From: an uncultured Methylophilaceae bacterium
Lineage (GTDB): Bacteria; Pseudomonadota; Gammaproteobacteria; Burkholderiales; Methylophilaceae
Length of the DNA: 64,000 nt
Assembly (NCBI GenBank): GCA_903834185.1
Contig: CAILHX010000010.1
Span: 62,001 to 126,000 of the forward strand
Direction of reading: 5' to 3'
Shown here piece by piece: positions 26,140 to 36,141 of the stretch (its first letter is position 1; each line of letters begins with the position of its first letter). The notes beneath the pieces were generated by a model. The model worked only from the letters and a program-made list of their open reading frames with translations. It was not told where the DNA came from and searched no databases. The position numbers were made by a program, and so were the translations under genes.

Positions 26140-26754
26140 ATGAGCATTCAACTCATCGTTGGTCTGGGGAATCCTGGTGCGGAGTATGAAGATACCCGCC
26201 ACAACGCAGGATTCTGGTGGATAGATGCGATCTGTCGCGAATATGGCATCACGCTGGCTCACGAAAATAAATTTCTGGGGCGTGTCGGCCGCCTAAAACT
26301 CAAAGGCCATGAAGCCTGGTTGTTAACGCCAATGACGTTCATGAATGCCAGTGGACAAGCTGTTGGCGCAATCTCCCGCTTTTACCGGATCCCCAGTGCA
26401 GACATCCTGGTGGTACACGACGAACTCGACCTGCCTGCAGGCATTGCCAAACTTAAGCACGGTGGAGGCAATGGTGGACATAACGGCCTCAAGGACATCA
26501 GCAAACATCTTGGTGCTACTGACTATTGGCGCTTACGCCTGGGGATTTCCCACCCCGGCGATGCCAGAGAAGTCATCAATTACGTGTTGCACAGTCCGTC
26601 GCGCGATGAAGCGGAGCAGATACAATCAGCCATGATGTCCACAACGCCTTTGTTGCCTATGCTGCTGGCAGGGGAATTCGAAGCAGCGATGCTCAAGTTG
26701 CATACCCATGCCAGTACGTCAAAAACCCGCAAACCCAGTGCCGAGAATGCATAA
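26140..26754 (+). CDS. pth: Peptidyl-tRNA hydrolase Pth
   Basis: A 204-residue enzyme releasing tRNA from prematurely dropped peptidyl-tRNA. Active-site residues seen are Asn11, His21 (RHNAGF), the Asn in MTFMNASGQAV and the Asp in VHDELDLP. The Gly-rich KHGGGNGGHNGLKD block is also present. Typical length and usual position after rplY. Confidence 0.96.
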   Translation: MSIQLIVGLGNPGAEYEDTRHNAGFWWIDAICREYGITLAHENKFLGRVGRLKLKGHEAWLLTPMTFMNASGQAVGAISRFYRIPSADILVVHDELDLPAGIAKLKHGGGNGGHNGLKDISKHLGATDYWRLRLGISHPGDAREVINYVLHSPSRDEAEQIQSAMMSTTPLLPMLLAGEFEAAMLKLHTHASTSKTRKPSAENA

Positions 26755-26821
26755 GTTGTCGCTTTCTGCGCGGACGCACAACCTGTATAATTTAAATTTT
26801 GAACCTGATTAGGAACGCATC

Positions 26822-27325
26822 ATGAGTGAACATCACCAAGAGCCGCATCATGGCCTAGCATTAGGTAGCATCCTGGGTGCCCTGCTAGCCATAAGCCCCA
26901 CCATCATTGGACTGATTGTGGTTCTGGCAGGTTTGTTGGGCATCGGCCCTCAAGCAAAACATGATGCCCCGGTAATCGATAACGCTGCGATAGAAGAACG
27001 CATCAAACCAGTGGCGGAAGTCGCGATTGCGGCCCCAATAGCTGCTCCAGGACAAGGCAAGAGTGGTGAGCAAGTAGTCACTGCGATATGCTCCGCATGC
27101 CATGCAGTTGGTGCGCTCGGCTCGCCCAAAATCGGTGATGCCGCAGCTTGGGGACCGCGCATTGCTCAAGGTTATGAAACGCTGGTCAAACATGCCATCA
27201 ACGGCATACGCAGCATGCCGCCGCGCGGTGGCAGCACTTCTCTGAGTGATGAAGAAGTTGCAGGCGCTGTTGCCTACATGGCGAACAAAGCTGGTGCGCA
27301 TTTCAAGGCACCTCCCTCAAAATAA
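26822..27325 (+). CDS. Membrane-anchored monohaem cytochrome c (c5-like)
   Basis: A 167-residue protein with one membrane helix (about 15-42) and a periplasmic haem-c domain. The haem site is CSACH at residues 90-94 and the distal ligand is probably Met132 in RSMPPRGG. The fold resembles cytochrome c5/c555. It would shuttle electrons at the periplasmic face; the partner cannot be told from here. Confidence 0.9.
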   Translation: MSEHHQEPHHGLALGSILGALLAISPTIIGLIVVLAGLLGIGPQAKHDAPVIDNAAIEERIKPVAEVAIAAPIAAPGQGKSGEQVVTAICSACHAVGALGSPKIGDAAAWGPRIAQGYETLVKHAINGIRSMPPRGGSTSLSDEEVAGAVAYMANKAGAHFKAPPSK

Positions 27326-27349
27326 TCAGCCTCAAATTAATCAATTAGT

Positions 27350-28168
27350 ATGGCAACCTACGCCATTGGCGATATACAGGGTTGTCATACTTCTCTGCAG
27401 CATTTACTGACTAAAATTCAATTCGATCCCGCGGTTGACAAGCTTTGGCTGGTGGGAGACCTGGTGAATCGTGGCCCGGATTCGCTTGCGGTGTTACGTT
27501 GGGCAAAAGCGCATCAGGATTCCGTCATAGCAGTGCTTGGCAATCATGACCTGCACGCACTTGTGGTATATGAAGGGATGGTAGCCGCGCATCGCATGGA
27601 TACGCTGGATGCCTTGCTTGCCGCGCCGGATGCGCCCTCTCTGTTTGAGTGGCTACGCTGGCAAAGACTTGCTTATGCTCATGACGACTACTTGCTTGCG
27701 CATGCCGGCTTATTGCCTCAATGGACCGCAGTTAAGACGCTGGCGTTAGCCGGAGAAGTCGAACAGGTGTTACGCAGTGAACATTATCTTGATTTTCTGC
27801 GCCACATGTATGGCAATCAGCCCAACTCATGGCATGATGATTTGTCAGGATTTGACAGGTTACGCGTCATCACCAACTCACTGACGCGTTTGCGGATATG
27901 TACCGCAGATGGGGAGATGGAGTTCAAGTTCAAAGGCAAGCTGGCCGATGTTCCGCAGGGCTACCATGCATGGTTCGACCTGCCTGCAAGAGCAAGTCGC
28001 GACAGTACTGTTATTTTCGGGCACTGGTCTGCGCTTGGCTTAATGCTTAAGGAGCGAGTGATCGCCCTCGATACCGGTTGCCTGTGGGGCGGCAGCCTTA
28101 CTGCTCTCCGTTTGCAGGACCGTCAAGTGTTTCAAGTGCCGCGCGCGGCGGCAGATGCAATTGGTTGA
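27350..28168 (+). CDS. apaH: Diadenosine tetraphosphatase ApaH
   Basis: A 272-residue metallophosphoesterase cleaving Ap4A and, in E. coli, Np4-capped RNA. Metal motifs are IGDIQGCH (6-13), GDLVNRGPDSL (about 36-46) and LGNHDLHA. The last 71 bases overlap the 3' end of the convergent acyltransferase gene; both frames are coding by homology. Confidence 0.95.
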   Translation: MATYAIGDIQGCHTSLQHLLTKIQFDPAVDKLWLVGDLVNRGPDSLAVLRWAKAHQDSVIAVLGNHDLHALVVYEGMVAAHRMDTLDALLAAPDAPSLFEWLRWQRLAYAHDDYLLAHAGLLPQWTAVKTLALAGEVEQVLRSEHYLDFLRHMYGNQPNSWHDDLSGFDRLRVITNSLTRLRICTADGEMEFKFKGKLADVPQGYHAWFDLPARASRDSTVIFGHWSALGLMLKERVIALDTGCLWGGSLTALRLQDRQVFQVPRAAADAIG

Positions 28169-28967
28169 CGATCTGGTCATATGCAGCTTTTGCCAGAGAC
28201 GGCCTATCCTGCCCCTGATGTGAGATCGGCTGCAAAAAAACTATTTCAGCTTCTATCTTCGGTTGCTGCAGGATGATCGTCAACGATTGCCACAAGTTCA
28301 TTTCGCCGATGAATGCAACATCGGTATTGGTGCTGCCATCCGGCGATAAATAACGCAATGCGATCGGCAGAATATCGACATTGGTCTCCACCGCAGCTTG
28401 CAACAAGCTGCTTTTAAAAGGCAATACGTAGGTGCCATCCGTGGTTGTTCCTTCAGGAAAAACACAAAAACAGTCACCTTCGTTCAAAACTTTTGCACCT
28501 TCGCCGGCGACTCTGGCAGCATCCTTACGTCGTGCGCGCTCTATGAATACTACACCGCATTGCTTTGCTAACCAGCCGATCAATGGGTAGCTGCGCACTT
28601 CCGATTTTGCAACGAACCGTACCGGAACTACCGAATTAATCACCCATGGGTCTACCCAGGAGATATGGTTGGCAACCAGCATCAGCGTCTGGCTGGGCAA
28701 TGCTCCTGAAACAACGACGCGAATCCGCAGCAGGGGAAGCACTCTCTGGCACCAACGCTTGATCAGCTGCCTGCGACCATCGTCAGACAACCAAGGCAAA
28801 CGGAAAGCCGCTAGCAGTAACGCCCAAAACAAATAGACAAAAAACCGGACTCTACTAATAAACAGGGACAGACCACCATGTATGGCTTTATTTTTCAGCG
28901 GACTGTCCCCATTAATTAAGCTGCCTGATTTTATGATATTGCTTATATTCAGCTGTGTTCTGAACAC
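28098..28967 (-). CDS. 1-acyl-glycerol-3-phosphate acyltransferase-like (PlsC family)
   Basis: A 289-residue acyltransferase with an N-terminal membrane segment (about 40-60), the catalytic NHISWVD (HX4D, about 98-104) and FPEGTTTDG (about 174-182). It acylates lysophosphatidate or a related lysolipid at the inner membrane. An internal start nearer the membrane segment is possible, since the first 30 residues are polar and poorly family-like. Tail-to-tail overlap of 71 bases with apaH. Confidence 0.85.
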   Translation of the reverse strand: MFRTQLNISNIIKSGSLINGDSPLKNKAIHGGLSLFISRVRFFVYLFWALLLAAFRLPWLSDDGRRQLIKRWCQRVLPLLRIRVVVSGALPSQTLMLVANHISWVDPWVINSVVPVRFVAKSEVRSYPLIGWLAKQCGVVFIERARRKDAARVAGEGAKVLNEGDCFCVFPEGTTTDGTYVLPFKSSLLQAAVETNVDILPIALRYLSPDGSTNTDVAFIGEMNLWQSLTIILQQPKIEAEIVFLQPISHQGQDRPSLAKAAYDQIVNQLHLPPRAALETLDGPANGEQ

Positions 28968-28981
28968 AGATGTTACGATTA

Positions 28982-29443
28982 TTAATGACTCACTCGCGTA
29001 ATGCCGCCACTTTCCAGCAACCTGACTTTTTCACCAGGATGGAATTGCTCAGTCGCTTCCTGAACGATGGCCACCAGCTCACCACTCGTATCCAGCTTCA
29101 CGGTAATCTCTACACCATCTTTCTTGGTCAGCGCTTCTTCCGCTGCAGAGCCTGCTAATGCTCCAGCTACTGCACCTAGCACCCCGGTAACGATCTCTCC
29201 CTTGCCTTTGCCCAGGCTGCTCCCGGCAACGCCACCCACAACACCGCCAGCGACAGCGCCTACTTTGCTATCGGTGCCCTCTATCTTCACCATACGCACA
29301 CTTTCCACCACGCCCATCTTGATATGCTGAATCTGACGCGTCTCATCTCGGCTATAGACATCACCCGCGTTACTGCTCGCGCAACCTGCCAGGATATCCG
29401 TTAGCAATAATGCCGCCAGCAATATACTGATATGTTTCATCAT
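28982..29443 (-). CDS. Glycine-zipper 2TM lipoprotein
   Basis: About 153 residues. The signal peptide ends in LAGC (lipidated Cys near residue 20). The middle holds a glycine-zipper (GAVAGGVVGGVAGSSLG and a second Gly/Ala run). The C-terminus is a small beta domain. Related to SlyB/PcP-type outer-membrane lipoproteins. A strong AAGGAGGA precedes ATG 29443 and ATG 29440, so the start is at one of these, not at 29461. Confidence 0.85.
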   Translation of the reverse strand: MMKHISILLAALLLTDILAGCASSNAGDVYSRDETRQIQHIKMGVVESVRMVKIEGTDSKVGAVAGGVVGGVAGSSLGKGKGEIVTGVLGAVAGALAGSAAEEALTKKDGVEITVKLDTSGELVAIVQEATEQFHPGEKVRLLESGGITRVSH

Positions 29444-29466
29444 GTTCCTCCTTAAAATCAATTGAA

Positions 29467-30405
29467 CTAAAGTACCAGATTCTCACCAAATGCAAGCTTG
29501 TAGCGGCTTGCAATATCCTGCCTGGTTGGCTGATGATTCTGCCCACCACGGCTGGCGATCTTGATCGAACCCATCACTGCAGCCAGTTGCCCGCTGGTTT
29601 TCCAGCTCCAGCCTTGAGCCATTCCGTAAAGCAAACCGGCACGGTAGGCGTCGCCACAGCCTGTCGGATCAACCACTGCTTCTGCTTTAACGCAGGGGAT
29701 CTCGATGCGCTGACCATCTGTGTAAATATGTGAACCTTGCGCCCCCAGCGTCACAATCAGTGTTTTTACCCTGCTCGCCAGTGCATCCAGATTCAGGCCG
29801 GTTTTATCCTGCATCATCTGCGCCTCGTAATCGTTAAATGCCATATAGTCGGCGAGTTCGATAAAATGTAGCAACTCTTCTCCATTGAACATGGGTAAGC
29901 CCTGGCCAGGGTCGAACATGAATGGAATCCCAAGTTTCTTGAATTCGTCTGCGTGCTGAAACATGCCGTCGCGCCCATCCGGAGCGATAATGCCCAAGCC
30001 AACCCCTTTACTGTCTGCCACCTTATTCTGATGCGAGAAATTCATCGCGCCCGGATGGAATGCGGTGATCTGGTTATCATCTCTATCAGTCGTAATAAAT
30101 GCCTGTGCAGTAAAACTGCCTGGAACCTGGCGTACATACTCATTACTGATTGCATTCTTCTGCAGCCAATCGGCGTAGCTGGCAAAGTCATCGCCTACCG
30201 TAGCCATGATGCGCGGGCTGCCACCCAGCAGGTTCAGGTTATAAGCAATATTACCGGCGGTACCGCCGAACTCGCGGCGCATTTCCGGCACTAGAAACGC
30301 CACATTCAGAATATGAATCTTATCGGGCAGGATATGATTTTTAAATTGATCCGGAAACACCATGATGGTGTCGTACGCCATGGAACCGCAAATGAGAGTG
30401 TGCAT
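29467..30405 (-). CDS. PfkB-family sugar/nucleoside kinase (adenosine-kinase-like)
   Basis: A 312-residue ribokinase-fold kinase. The first signature block is FGGTAGNIAYNLNLLG (about 47-62) and the catalytic block is VDPTGCGDAYRAGLLYG (about 246-262) with the general base Asp. Bacterial proteins of this type are annotated as adenosine or sugar kinases; the substrate is not decided by sequence alone. It lies 23 bases upstream of the lipoprotein gene. Confidence 0.88.
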   Translation of the reverse strand: MHTLICGSMAYDTIMVFPDQFKNHILPDKIHILNVAFLVPEMRREFGGTAGNIAYNLNLLGGSPRIMATVGDDFASYADWLQKNAISNEYVRQVPGSFTAQAFITTDRDDNQITAFHPGAMNFSHQNKVADSKGVGLGIIAPDGRDGMFQHADEFKKLGIPFMFDPGQGLPMFNGEELLHFIELADYMAFNDYEAQMMQDKTGLNLDALASRVKTLIVTLGAQGSHIYTDGQRIEIPCVKAEAVVDPTGCGDAYRAGLLYGMAQGWSWKTSGQLAAVMGSIKIASRGGQNHQPTRQDIASRYKLAFGENLVL

Positions 30406-30501
30406 TTTAATAAAGTATTGTGAGTGAACGATAATGGGGGTGAAGTATGCCTCACGGCACCTAACATGTCACCCGCCAATTTACTGCATAGTCGATGAAA
30501 A

Positions 30502-30960
30502 CTAAGCCTTATTTAGCAGAAAGATTCCGGCATTCAGCGTAGCCGCATAAGACACCCAGATAAAGTATGGAGCCATTAACCAGGTCACGGCAACCAAGCT
30601 GTTGCGGGAATGTATGGCGAGCAACCCAATGCAAAAGAGCATCGCTGTTATATCTATAAGTGCCAACCCAGTGCGATGCATGCCGAAGAACAGCCAGGAC
30701 CATAATGCATTCAATATAAGCTGTGTCACCCACAAAGTTTTCAGTTTCTGATCAGTTGAACAAAATATCAACCAGCCTGCCACCGCGATCATCACATACA
30801 GAATGCTCCACACTGGCGGGAACAACCAATTGGGTGGTGTCCAGGAAGGTTTCACCTGTTGCGCATACCACGCTCCTGGCTGAAAGTGCACGCCTGAGGC
30901 AGCAACAACAGCCACGATCAGTATGAATAAAAGCAAAGTCCAGTAGGAACGCTTGTGCAT
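30502..30960 (-). CDS. tspO: TspO/MBR family tetrapyrrole-binding protein
   Basis: A 152-residue five-helix membrane protein starting at ATG 30960. The TspO signature is W-Y-A-Q-Q-V-K-P-S-W-T-P-P followed by VWSILY. TspO binds porphyrins and cholesterol and is tied to tetrapyrrole and stress regulation. The frame is open further upstream but would overlap the hemJ gene. It follows hemJ by 17 bases. Confidence 0.92.
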   Translation of the reverse strand: MHKRSYWTLLLFILIVAVVAASGVHFQPGAWYAQQVKPSWTPPNWLFPPVWSILYVMIAVAGWLIFCSTDQKLKTLWVTQLILNALWSWLFFGMHRTGLALIDITAMLFCIGLLAIHSRNSLVAVTWLMAPYFIWVSYAATLNAGIFLLNKA

Positions 30961-30977
30961 TTGTTCTGCCTCAGTTT

Positions 30978-31388
30978 TCAAAAAGGTTTCACTACGACCA
31001 ACACGACCACCACCAGCAGGATGATCACCGGTATCTCGTTGAACCAGCGAAACCATACATGGCTATGCATGTTGCGTTGTGCCGCGAAATCCCTCATCAG
31101 CTTGCCGCAATACAGGTGATATCCGATCAAACCTGCGACTAATAGCAACTTGGCATGCAACCAGCCGCCGGTGATGCCGTAACCCTGCCATAACCAAACA
31201 CCAAATACCAAAGCCAGCAAGGCAAGAGGGGTCATGAATCGATACAGCTTGCGCTCCATCAATTCCAGCCTGGCGATGGTAGCAGGATGATCCACCATTG
31301 CGTGATTGACGAACAAACGCGGCAGGTAGAATAACCCTGCGAACCAGCTGGTCACGAATACGATATGCAGTGCTTTGATCCACAGCAT
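30978..31388 (-). CDS. hemJ: Protoporphyrinogen IX oxidase HemJ
   Basis: A 136-residue four-helix membrane protein with the HemJ/UPF0093 pattern: WIKALHIVFVTSWFAGLFYLPRLFV at the N-terminus (His8 conserved), WLHAKL in helix 3 and a C-terminal RWFNEIPVIILL block. HemJ oxidises protoporphyrinogen IX in haem synthesis. It begins two bases after nadE and precedes tspO, another porphyrin-related protein. Confidence 0.9.
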   Translation of the reverse strand: MLWIKALHIVFVTSWFAGLFYLPRLFVNHAMVDHPATIARLELMERKLYRFMTPLALLALVFGVWLWQGYGITGGWLHAKLLLVAGLIGYHLYCGKLMRDFAAQRNMHSHVWFRWFNEIPVIILLVVVVLVVVKPF

Positions 31389-31390
31389 GC

Positions 31391-33025
31391 TTATACTTTC
31401 CGAGCGCCATCAAAGTCAGGACGGTAACCCGACGTAATGGGATATCGTCTGTCTTTACCGAAGCCTCTGTGCGTGATGCGCACGCCGACTGGAGCCTGGC
31501 GGCGTTTATATTCATTACGGTCGATCAGAGTAACGACGCGTCGGACGTCTTCCGTCTTAAAACCGGCATCGATGATATCCGCAGGACTCTGGTCGTACTC
31601 CACATACATCTCCATAATGGCGTCCAATACCGGATAAGGCGGCAGTGAATCCTGATCGGTCTGATCGAGCCGTAATTCAGCCGATGGCGCTCTGGTGATG
31701 ATGCGCTGGGGAATGATGGGTGATAGTTTGTTTCTATAATCGGCCAGCCTGTACACCAATGTTTTGGGGACATCCTTCAGCACAGCGAAACCGCCAGCCA
31801 TATCGCCGTAAAGCGTGGAATAACCTACGCCCATCTCACTCTTGTTGCCGGTAGTGAGTACCAGGCTGCCGAATTTATTGGATAAAGCCATGAGCAAAGT
31901 ACCGCGTATGCGCGCCTGCAGATTCTCTTCCGCCAGATCGAACGGCATATCCTTGAAATCATTACCCAGCGCCTGCATAAAGCCTTCGAAGGTGGTTTGT
32001 ATGGGAATCTCGCTATAGTCCACATTGAGGATCAGTGCCATCTCACGCGCATCCAGCAGACTGATCTCAGCAGTATAAGGTGACGGCATCATCACGGCCC
32101 GCACTCGCTCTGCGCCTAATGCATCTACTGCAATGGCAAGGGTAAGCGCTGAATCTATGCCTCCCGAAAGCCCCAGCACCACGCCGGGGAAATGGTTTTT
32201 GTCTATGTAATCCTTCACTCCCAGACACAGGGCGCCATACACGCTGGCCTCAAGCGCCAGCTGTGGCGTGATGGTTCCAGGCTTTATATTCGCGGCTGTA
32301 CCTGCGGTATCCAATTCGATAAAACTGAGCGTCTCGGTGAAAGCCGGCAGCTGGTGCATGATTTGCCCAGACTGGTTGACCACGAAACTGGCACCGTCGA
32401 ACACCAGTTCATCCTGCCCCCCTACCAGATTGACATAGATGGAAGCCATGCCGGTTTCAGCATTGCGCTGGCGCATCACCTGATGACGCGTATGCTGTTT
32501 TTCCATGTGATAAGGTGAGGCATTCAGTGCCAGCAAGATGCTGGCACCTGCTTTTCTGGCCAGCATCGCCGGTTCCGGCTCCCATACATCGGCACAGATC
32601 ACCACGCCAAAACTGATACCCTCCAGCTCGAATACCAGCGGTGCAGACCCCTTGGAGAAATAACGCTCTTCGTCGAATACGCTGTGGTTAGGCAGGATAT
32701 GCTTGAGATAAGTCGCTTCGATATTGCCGTTTCTTAGCAGCGAAGCCGCGTTGTAGTGCTTGTCGCCGATCTTATGCGGATGCCCGACCAGCAAGGCGAT
32801 ATCCAACTTTTGAGTGGCAATATGCCGCAACGCAAAATCGCATGATTGGTAGAAATCATCGCGCAACAACAAATCTTCAGGGGGATAGCCAGCCAGCGCA
32901 AGTTCCGGGGTGATCAGCAATCTGGCACCACCAGCCACAGCCTCTCTTGCCGCAGTCAATATCATCTCAGCATTACCGCTGAAATCACCAACGGTAAAAT
33001 TGAACTGGGCCAGTGCTAACTTCAT
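31391..33025 (-). CDS. nadE: Glutamine-dependent NAD+ synthetase NadE
   Basis: A 544-residue two-domain enzyme. The N-terminal nitrilase-type glutaminase (1-250) has Glu in TPELALAGYPPEDLL, Lys in KHILPNH and Cys in VVICADVWEP. The C-terminal synthetase has the PP-loop GLSGGIDSALT (about 287). It makes NAD from deamido-NAD using glutamine nitrogen. Length is usual for the fused bacterial form. Confidence 0.96.
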   Translation of the reverse strand: MKLALAQFNFTVGDFSGNAEMILTAAREAVAGGARLLITPELALAGYPPEDLLLRDDFYQSCDFALRHIATQKLDIALLVGHPHKIGDKHYNAASLLRNGNIEATYLKHILPNHSVFDEERYFSKGSAPLVFELEGISFGVVICADVWEPEPAMLARKAGASILLALNASPYHMEKQHTRHQVMRQRNAETGMASIYVNLVGGQDELVFDGASFVVNQSGQIMHQLPAFTETLSFIELDTAGTAANIKPGTITPQLALEASVYGALCLGVKDYIDKNHFPGVVLGLSGGIDSALTLAIAVDALGAERVRAVMMPSPYTAEISLLDAREMALILNVDYSEIPIQTTFEGFMQALGNDFKDMPFDLAEENLQARIRGTLLMALSNKFGSLVLTTGNKSEMGVGYSTLYGDMAGGFAVLKDVPKTLVYRLADYRNKLSPIIPQRIITRAPSAELRLDQTDQDSLPPYPVLDAIMEMYVEYDQSPADIIDAGFKTEDVRRVVTLIDRNEYKRRQAPVGVRITHRGFGKDRRYPITSGYRPDFDGARKV

Positions 33026-33048
33026 ACGATGTGTTTCATAAGGACACC

Positions 33049-34005
33049 TTAGTAGCTACCACCCGCATCCTTCAGTAATTTAACAATCTCATGTTGCTGC
33101 TTTTTCATGGCATACACCAGTGCGGTCAATCCGTACTGATCTTTCGCTTTCACATTGACATGGTGATCCAGCATTAACTGCACCATGGGCACGGAATGGC
33201 TATCTACCGCGAAATGCAGTAACGGTGTACCCTCGGAGTCTTCACCATTCACATCGGCGCCGGCATCCAGCAATATCTTCGCGGCATCGGTTCTGCCACG
33301 TTTGACAGCCCAGGACAATGCCGTCCATTCTGTTTTGTCTTTTACACCTACTTTCGCACCACCATCCAGTAAAGCCTGCAGCGCTCCCACTTGACCTTCG
33401 CGCGCGGCAATCATAAGTGCGGTGGTTCCAAACCTGTCCTGTACCGCCACATCCGCCTTATTTTTGAGTAAGGTTTGTATGGTCGGCACATCGCCTTTCT
33501 TGGCCGCAAACATCAGCAGGCTACGCCCATCGTCCGTTTTTGAATTAGCACTCACTCCATGTTGTATCAACATGTCCACGATCTTGTCGTATCCTGAACT
33601 TGCCGCCAGTCCCATGGCGCTCCAGCCTGCGTCATCGCGAACCGTCACATCGGCTTTTCTATCCAGCAACACTTGCACGGTAGATATATAATTTTTCTTG
33701 GCCGCAAACATCAATGCCGTCCAACCGCCCGAGTCTTTTGCATTGATCTCCGCACCTTTGTCCAGCAAAGCACTTACTACCAGCGCATTACCTTTGCGTG
33801 CGGCATACATCAGCGCGGTGATGCCATCCTGGTCTTTGGTATTGGCATCCACCCCGCTGGCAAGCATGGCTTGCACAGAGGCCAGATCACCTCTGGCAGA
33901 TACCGTCAACAGATAAGGGATCGCTTCATCGGCACTTGCTGCTATCGGCATGATCAAAGCCGTTGCCAACAGCAAATGAACAACCACTTTTGCTAAATTG
34001 AACAT
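33049..34005 (-). CDS. Exported ankyrin-repeat protein
   Basis: A 318-residue protein from ATG 34005, preceded by AAAGGAG; the frame extends upstream but would overlap sucD. A signal peptide (about 1-25, ending IAASA) precedes about nine ankyrin repeats of 33 residues (TALMYAARKGN and similar) reaching nearly to the C-terminus. It should be a periplasmic protein-binding scaffold. It begins 11 bases after the sucD stop, and nadE follows 23 bases after it, an unusual operon position. Confidence 0.9.
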   Translation of the reverse strand: MFNLAKVVVHLLLATALIMPIAASADEAIPYLLTVSARGDLASVQAMLASGVDANTKDQDGITALMYAARKGNALVVSALLDKGAEINAKDSGGWTALMFAAKKNYISTVQVLLDRKADVTVRDDAGWSAMGLAASSGYDKIVDMLIQHGVSANSKTDDGRSLLMFAAKKGDVPTIQTLLKNKADVAVQDRFGTTALMIAAREGQVGALQALLDGGAKVGVKDKTEWTALSWAVKRGRTDAAKILLDAGADVNGEDSEGTPLLHFAVDSHSVPMVQLMLDHHVNVKAKDQYGLTALVYAMKKQQHEIVKLLKDAGGSY

Positions 34006-34015
34006 CCTGACTCCT

Positions 34016-34897
34016 TTAATTAGCTCGTGCCTTGATGGCTGCCAACATGGCTTCTCCAAGCTGGGCCGGTGAACTTGCTACGACCACACCGGCCTGTTCC
34101 AGCGCGCGCACTTTGTCGGACGCCTTACCGCTACCACCAGATATAATCGCCCCTGCATGCCCCATGCGTTTGCCTGGAGGCGCAGTCTGACCTGCAATAT
34201 AACCTGCCACAGGCTTGCTGACATGCGACTTGATGAATTCTGCCGCCGCTTCTTCATCTGCCCCGCCGATTTCACCCACCATAATAATGGCTTGAGTTTC
34301 TGCATCGGCCTCGAACATTTGCAGACACTCGATAAAATTCAATCCCTTGATCGGATCTCCGCCGATACCGACACAAGTAGTCTGCCCCAAACCCAGCTTC
34401 GTCGTTTGGTGCACGGCCTCATAAGTCAGCGTACCTGAGCGCGAAACTATGCCCACCATACCACGCTGATGGATAAAACCGGGCATGATGCCTATCTTGC
34501 ACTCATCCGGTGTAATGATCCCCGGGCAATTGGGCCCGATGAGATGGGTGCCATTGGCATGAAGCGCGGCCTTTACATTCAGCATATCCAGTACCGGAAT
34601 ACCTTCGGTGATACAAATGATCAGTGCTATGCCGGCATCCGCCGCCTCTATGATTGAGTCCGCCGCAAATGCAGGCGGCACATAGATCACACTGGCGTTT
34701 GCATGTGTGGTACGAACCGCCTCGCGCATGGTGTTGAACACTGGCAGATCCAGATGCAGCTGCCCGCCCTTGCCCGGCGTGACCCCACCCACCATCCGGG
34801 TACCGTAAGCCAATGCCTGTTGCGTATGGAAAGTGCCCTGCTTGCCGGTGAATCCCTGGCACAGCACTTTCGTATTCTTATTGACGAGGATGCTCAT
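34016..34897 (-). CDS. sucD: Succinyl-CoA synthetase alpha subunit SucD
   Basis: A 293-residue subunit with the N-terminal CoA-binding domain ([15 protein letters not shown]), the [14 protein letters not shown] block and the phosphorylated His in RMGHAGAI (about 250). With SucC it makes ATP from succinyl-CoA in the TCA cycle. Start ATG 34897 overlaps the sucC stop by four bases (ATGA), ensuring equal synthesis. Confidence 0.96.
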   Translation of the reverse strand: MSILVNKNTKVLCQGFTGKQGTFHTQQALAYGTRMVGGVTPGKGGQLHLDLPVFNTMREAVRTTHANASVIYVPPAFAADSIIEAADAGIALIICITEGIPVLDMLNVKAALHANGTHLIGPNCPGIITPDECKIGIMPGFIHQRGMVGIVSRSGTLTYEAVHQTTKLGLGQTTCVGIGGDPIKGLNFIECLQMFEADAETQAIIMVGEIGGADEEAAAEFIKSHVSKPVAGYIAGQTAPPGKRMGHAGAIISGGSGKASDKVRALEQAGVVVASSPAQLGEAMLAAIKARAN

Positions 34898-36057
34898 GCT
34901 GTTACTGAGGCGACCGCTCTTTTCGCCGCATCGGTCAAACCGTCGGCGGAAATGATCGCCAGTCCGCTTTCACTTAACATTTTTCTGCCCAGATCCACGT
35001 TAGTCCCCTCAAGTCTGACGATGACAGGCACTTGCACACCCACCTCTTTTACCGCAGTGATGATGCCTTCGGCAATAATGTCGCAGCGCATGATGCCGCC
35101 AAAAATGTTGACCAGCACCGACTTTACATTAGGGTCGGCAAGAATGATCTTGAACGCTTTGGATACAGTCTCGGCACTCGCTCCCCCACCTACATCAAGA
35201 AAATTCGCCGGCTGCCCGCCGTGCAGCTTGATGATGTCCATCGTCGCCATTGCCAACCCTGCACCATTCACCATGCAGCCGATATTGCCGTTGAGTGCGA
35301 TGTAATTCAATCCAGCCTCGTGGGCATTGGCTTCCTTTACATCTTCCTGACTCCAGTCGCGCTGCGCGGCGAGGTTTTTTTGGCGATACAAGGCATTGTC
35401 ATCCACGCTTATTTTACAATCCAGCGCCACCAATAAACCTTCAGTGGTCACGATCAAGGGATTGATCTCAAGCAGACTCAAATCGCTTTCCTTGAACAAG
35501 CGGTACAGGCCTTTCAATAATTTGCTGAATGCTGCGATCTGTTCGCCAGACAGCCCAAGTCCGAAAGCAATGTTGCGTGCCTGGAAATCCATAAGACCTA
35601 ACAATGGATCGCAGGTTTCGCGCAGAATTTTTTCAGGGTTGTGATGCGCGATGTCTTCGATCTCCATACCGCCCGCACTCGAGGCCACCACCACCACCCG
35701 CTCCAGACTGCGATCTACCAGCAGGCTCAAATACAATTCACGCGCGATCGGCAAAGTTTCTTCGATCAGCAGGCGATTCACTAGTTGTCCGTCCGGCGCG
35801 TTCTGAACGGTAACCAGCCGTTTGCCCAGCAAAGACCCTGCAAAGGGCTCCACCTCGGCCAGCGACTTAAGCACTTTCACACCACCCGCTTTGCCTCTCC
35901 CTCCGGCATGGATCTGCGCTTTTGCGACACACATTTCGCCGCCCAGACTCTTCGCCACAGCTAATGCAGCCAGCGGACTATCGGCGACCTCACCACGCGG
36001 GATAGGTATCCCATAATCATGTAATAATTGTTTGGCTTGGTATTCGTGCAGATTCAT
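34894..36057 (-). CDS. sucC: Succinyl-CoA synthetase beta subunit SucC
   Basis: A 387-residue ADP-forming beta subunit starting at ATG 36057 ([12 protein letters not shown], the family N-terminus; ten extra upstream codons are not family-like). An ATP-grasp domain fills the first 240 residues ([16 protein letters not shown]), followed by the CoA-ligase domain with [10 protein letters not shown]. Malate thiokinase is a related alternative, but the sequence looks like standard SucC. Confidence 0.94.
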   Translation of the reverse strand: MNLHEYQAKQLLHDYGIPIPRGEVADSPLAALAVAKSLGGEMCVAKAQIHAGGRGKAGGVKVLKSLAEVEPFAGSLLGKRLVTVQNAPDGQLVNRLLIEETLPIARELYLSLLVDRSLERVVVVASSAGGMEIEDIAHHNPEKILRETCDPLLGLMDFQARNIAFGLGLSGEQIAAFSKLLKGLYRLFKESDLSLLEINPLIVTTEGLLVALDCKISVDDNALYRQKNLAAQRDWSQEDVKEANAHEAGLNYIALNGNIGCMVNGAGLAMATMDIIKLHGGQPANFLDVGGGASAETVSKAFKIILADPNVKSVLVNIFGGIMRCDIIAEGIITAVKEVGVQVPVIVRLEGTNVDLGRKMLSESGLAIISADGLTDAAKRAVASVTA

Positions 36058-36141
36058 GGTGACAGTTGAATGATGGGATGTTTGCAAGTAAGGCGCAATT
36101 TTGGCGGAAAACGGGTTAAGAAGCCAGTGCAGAACAGTAGA

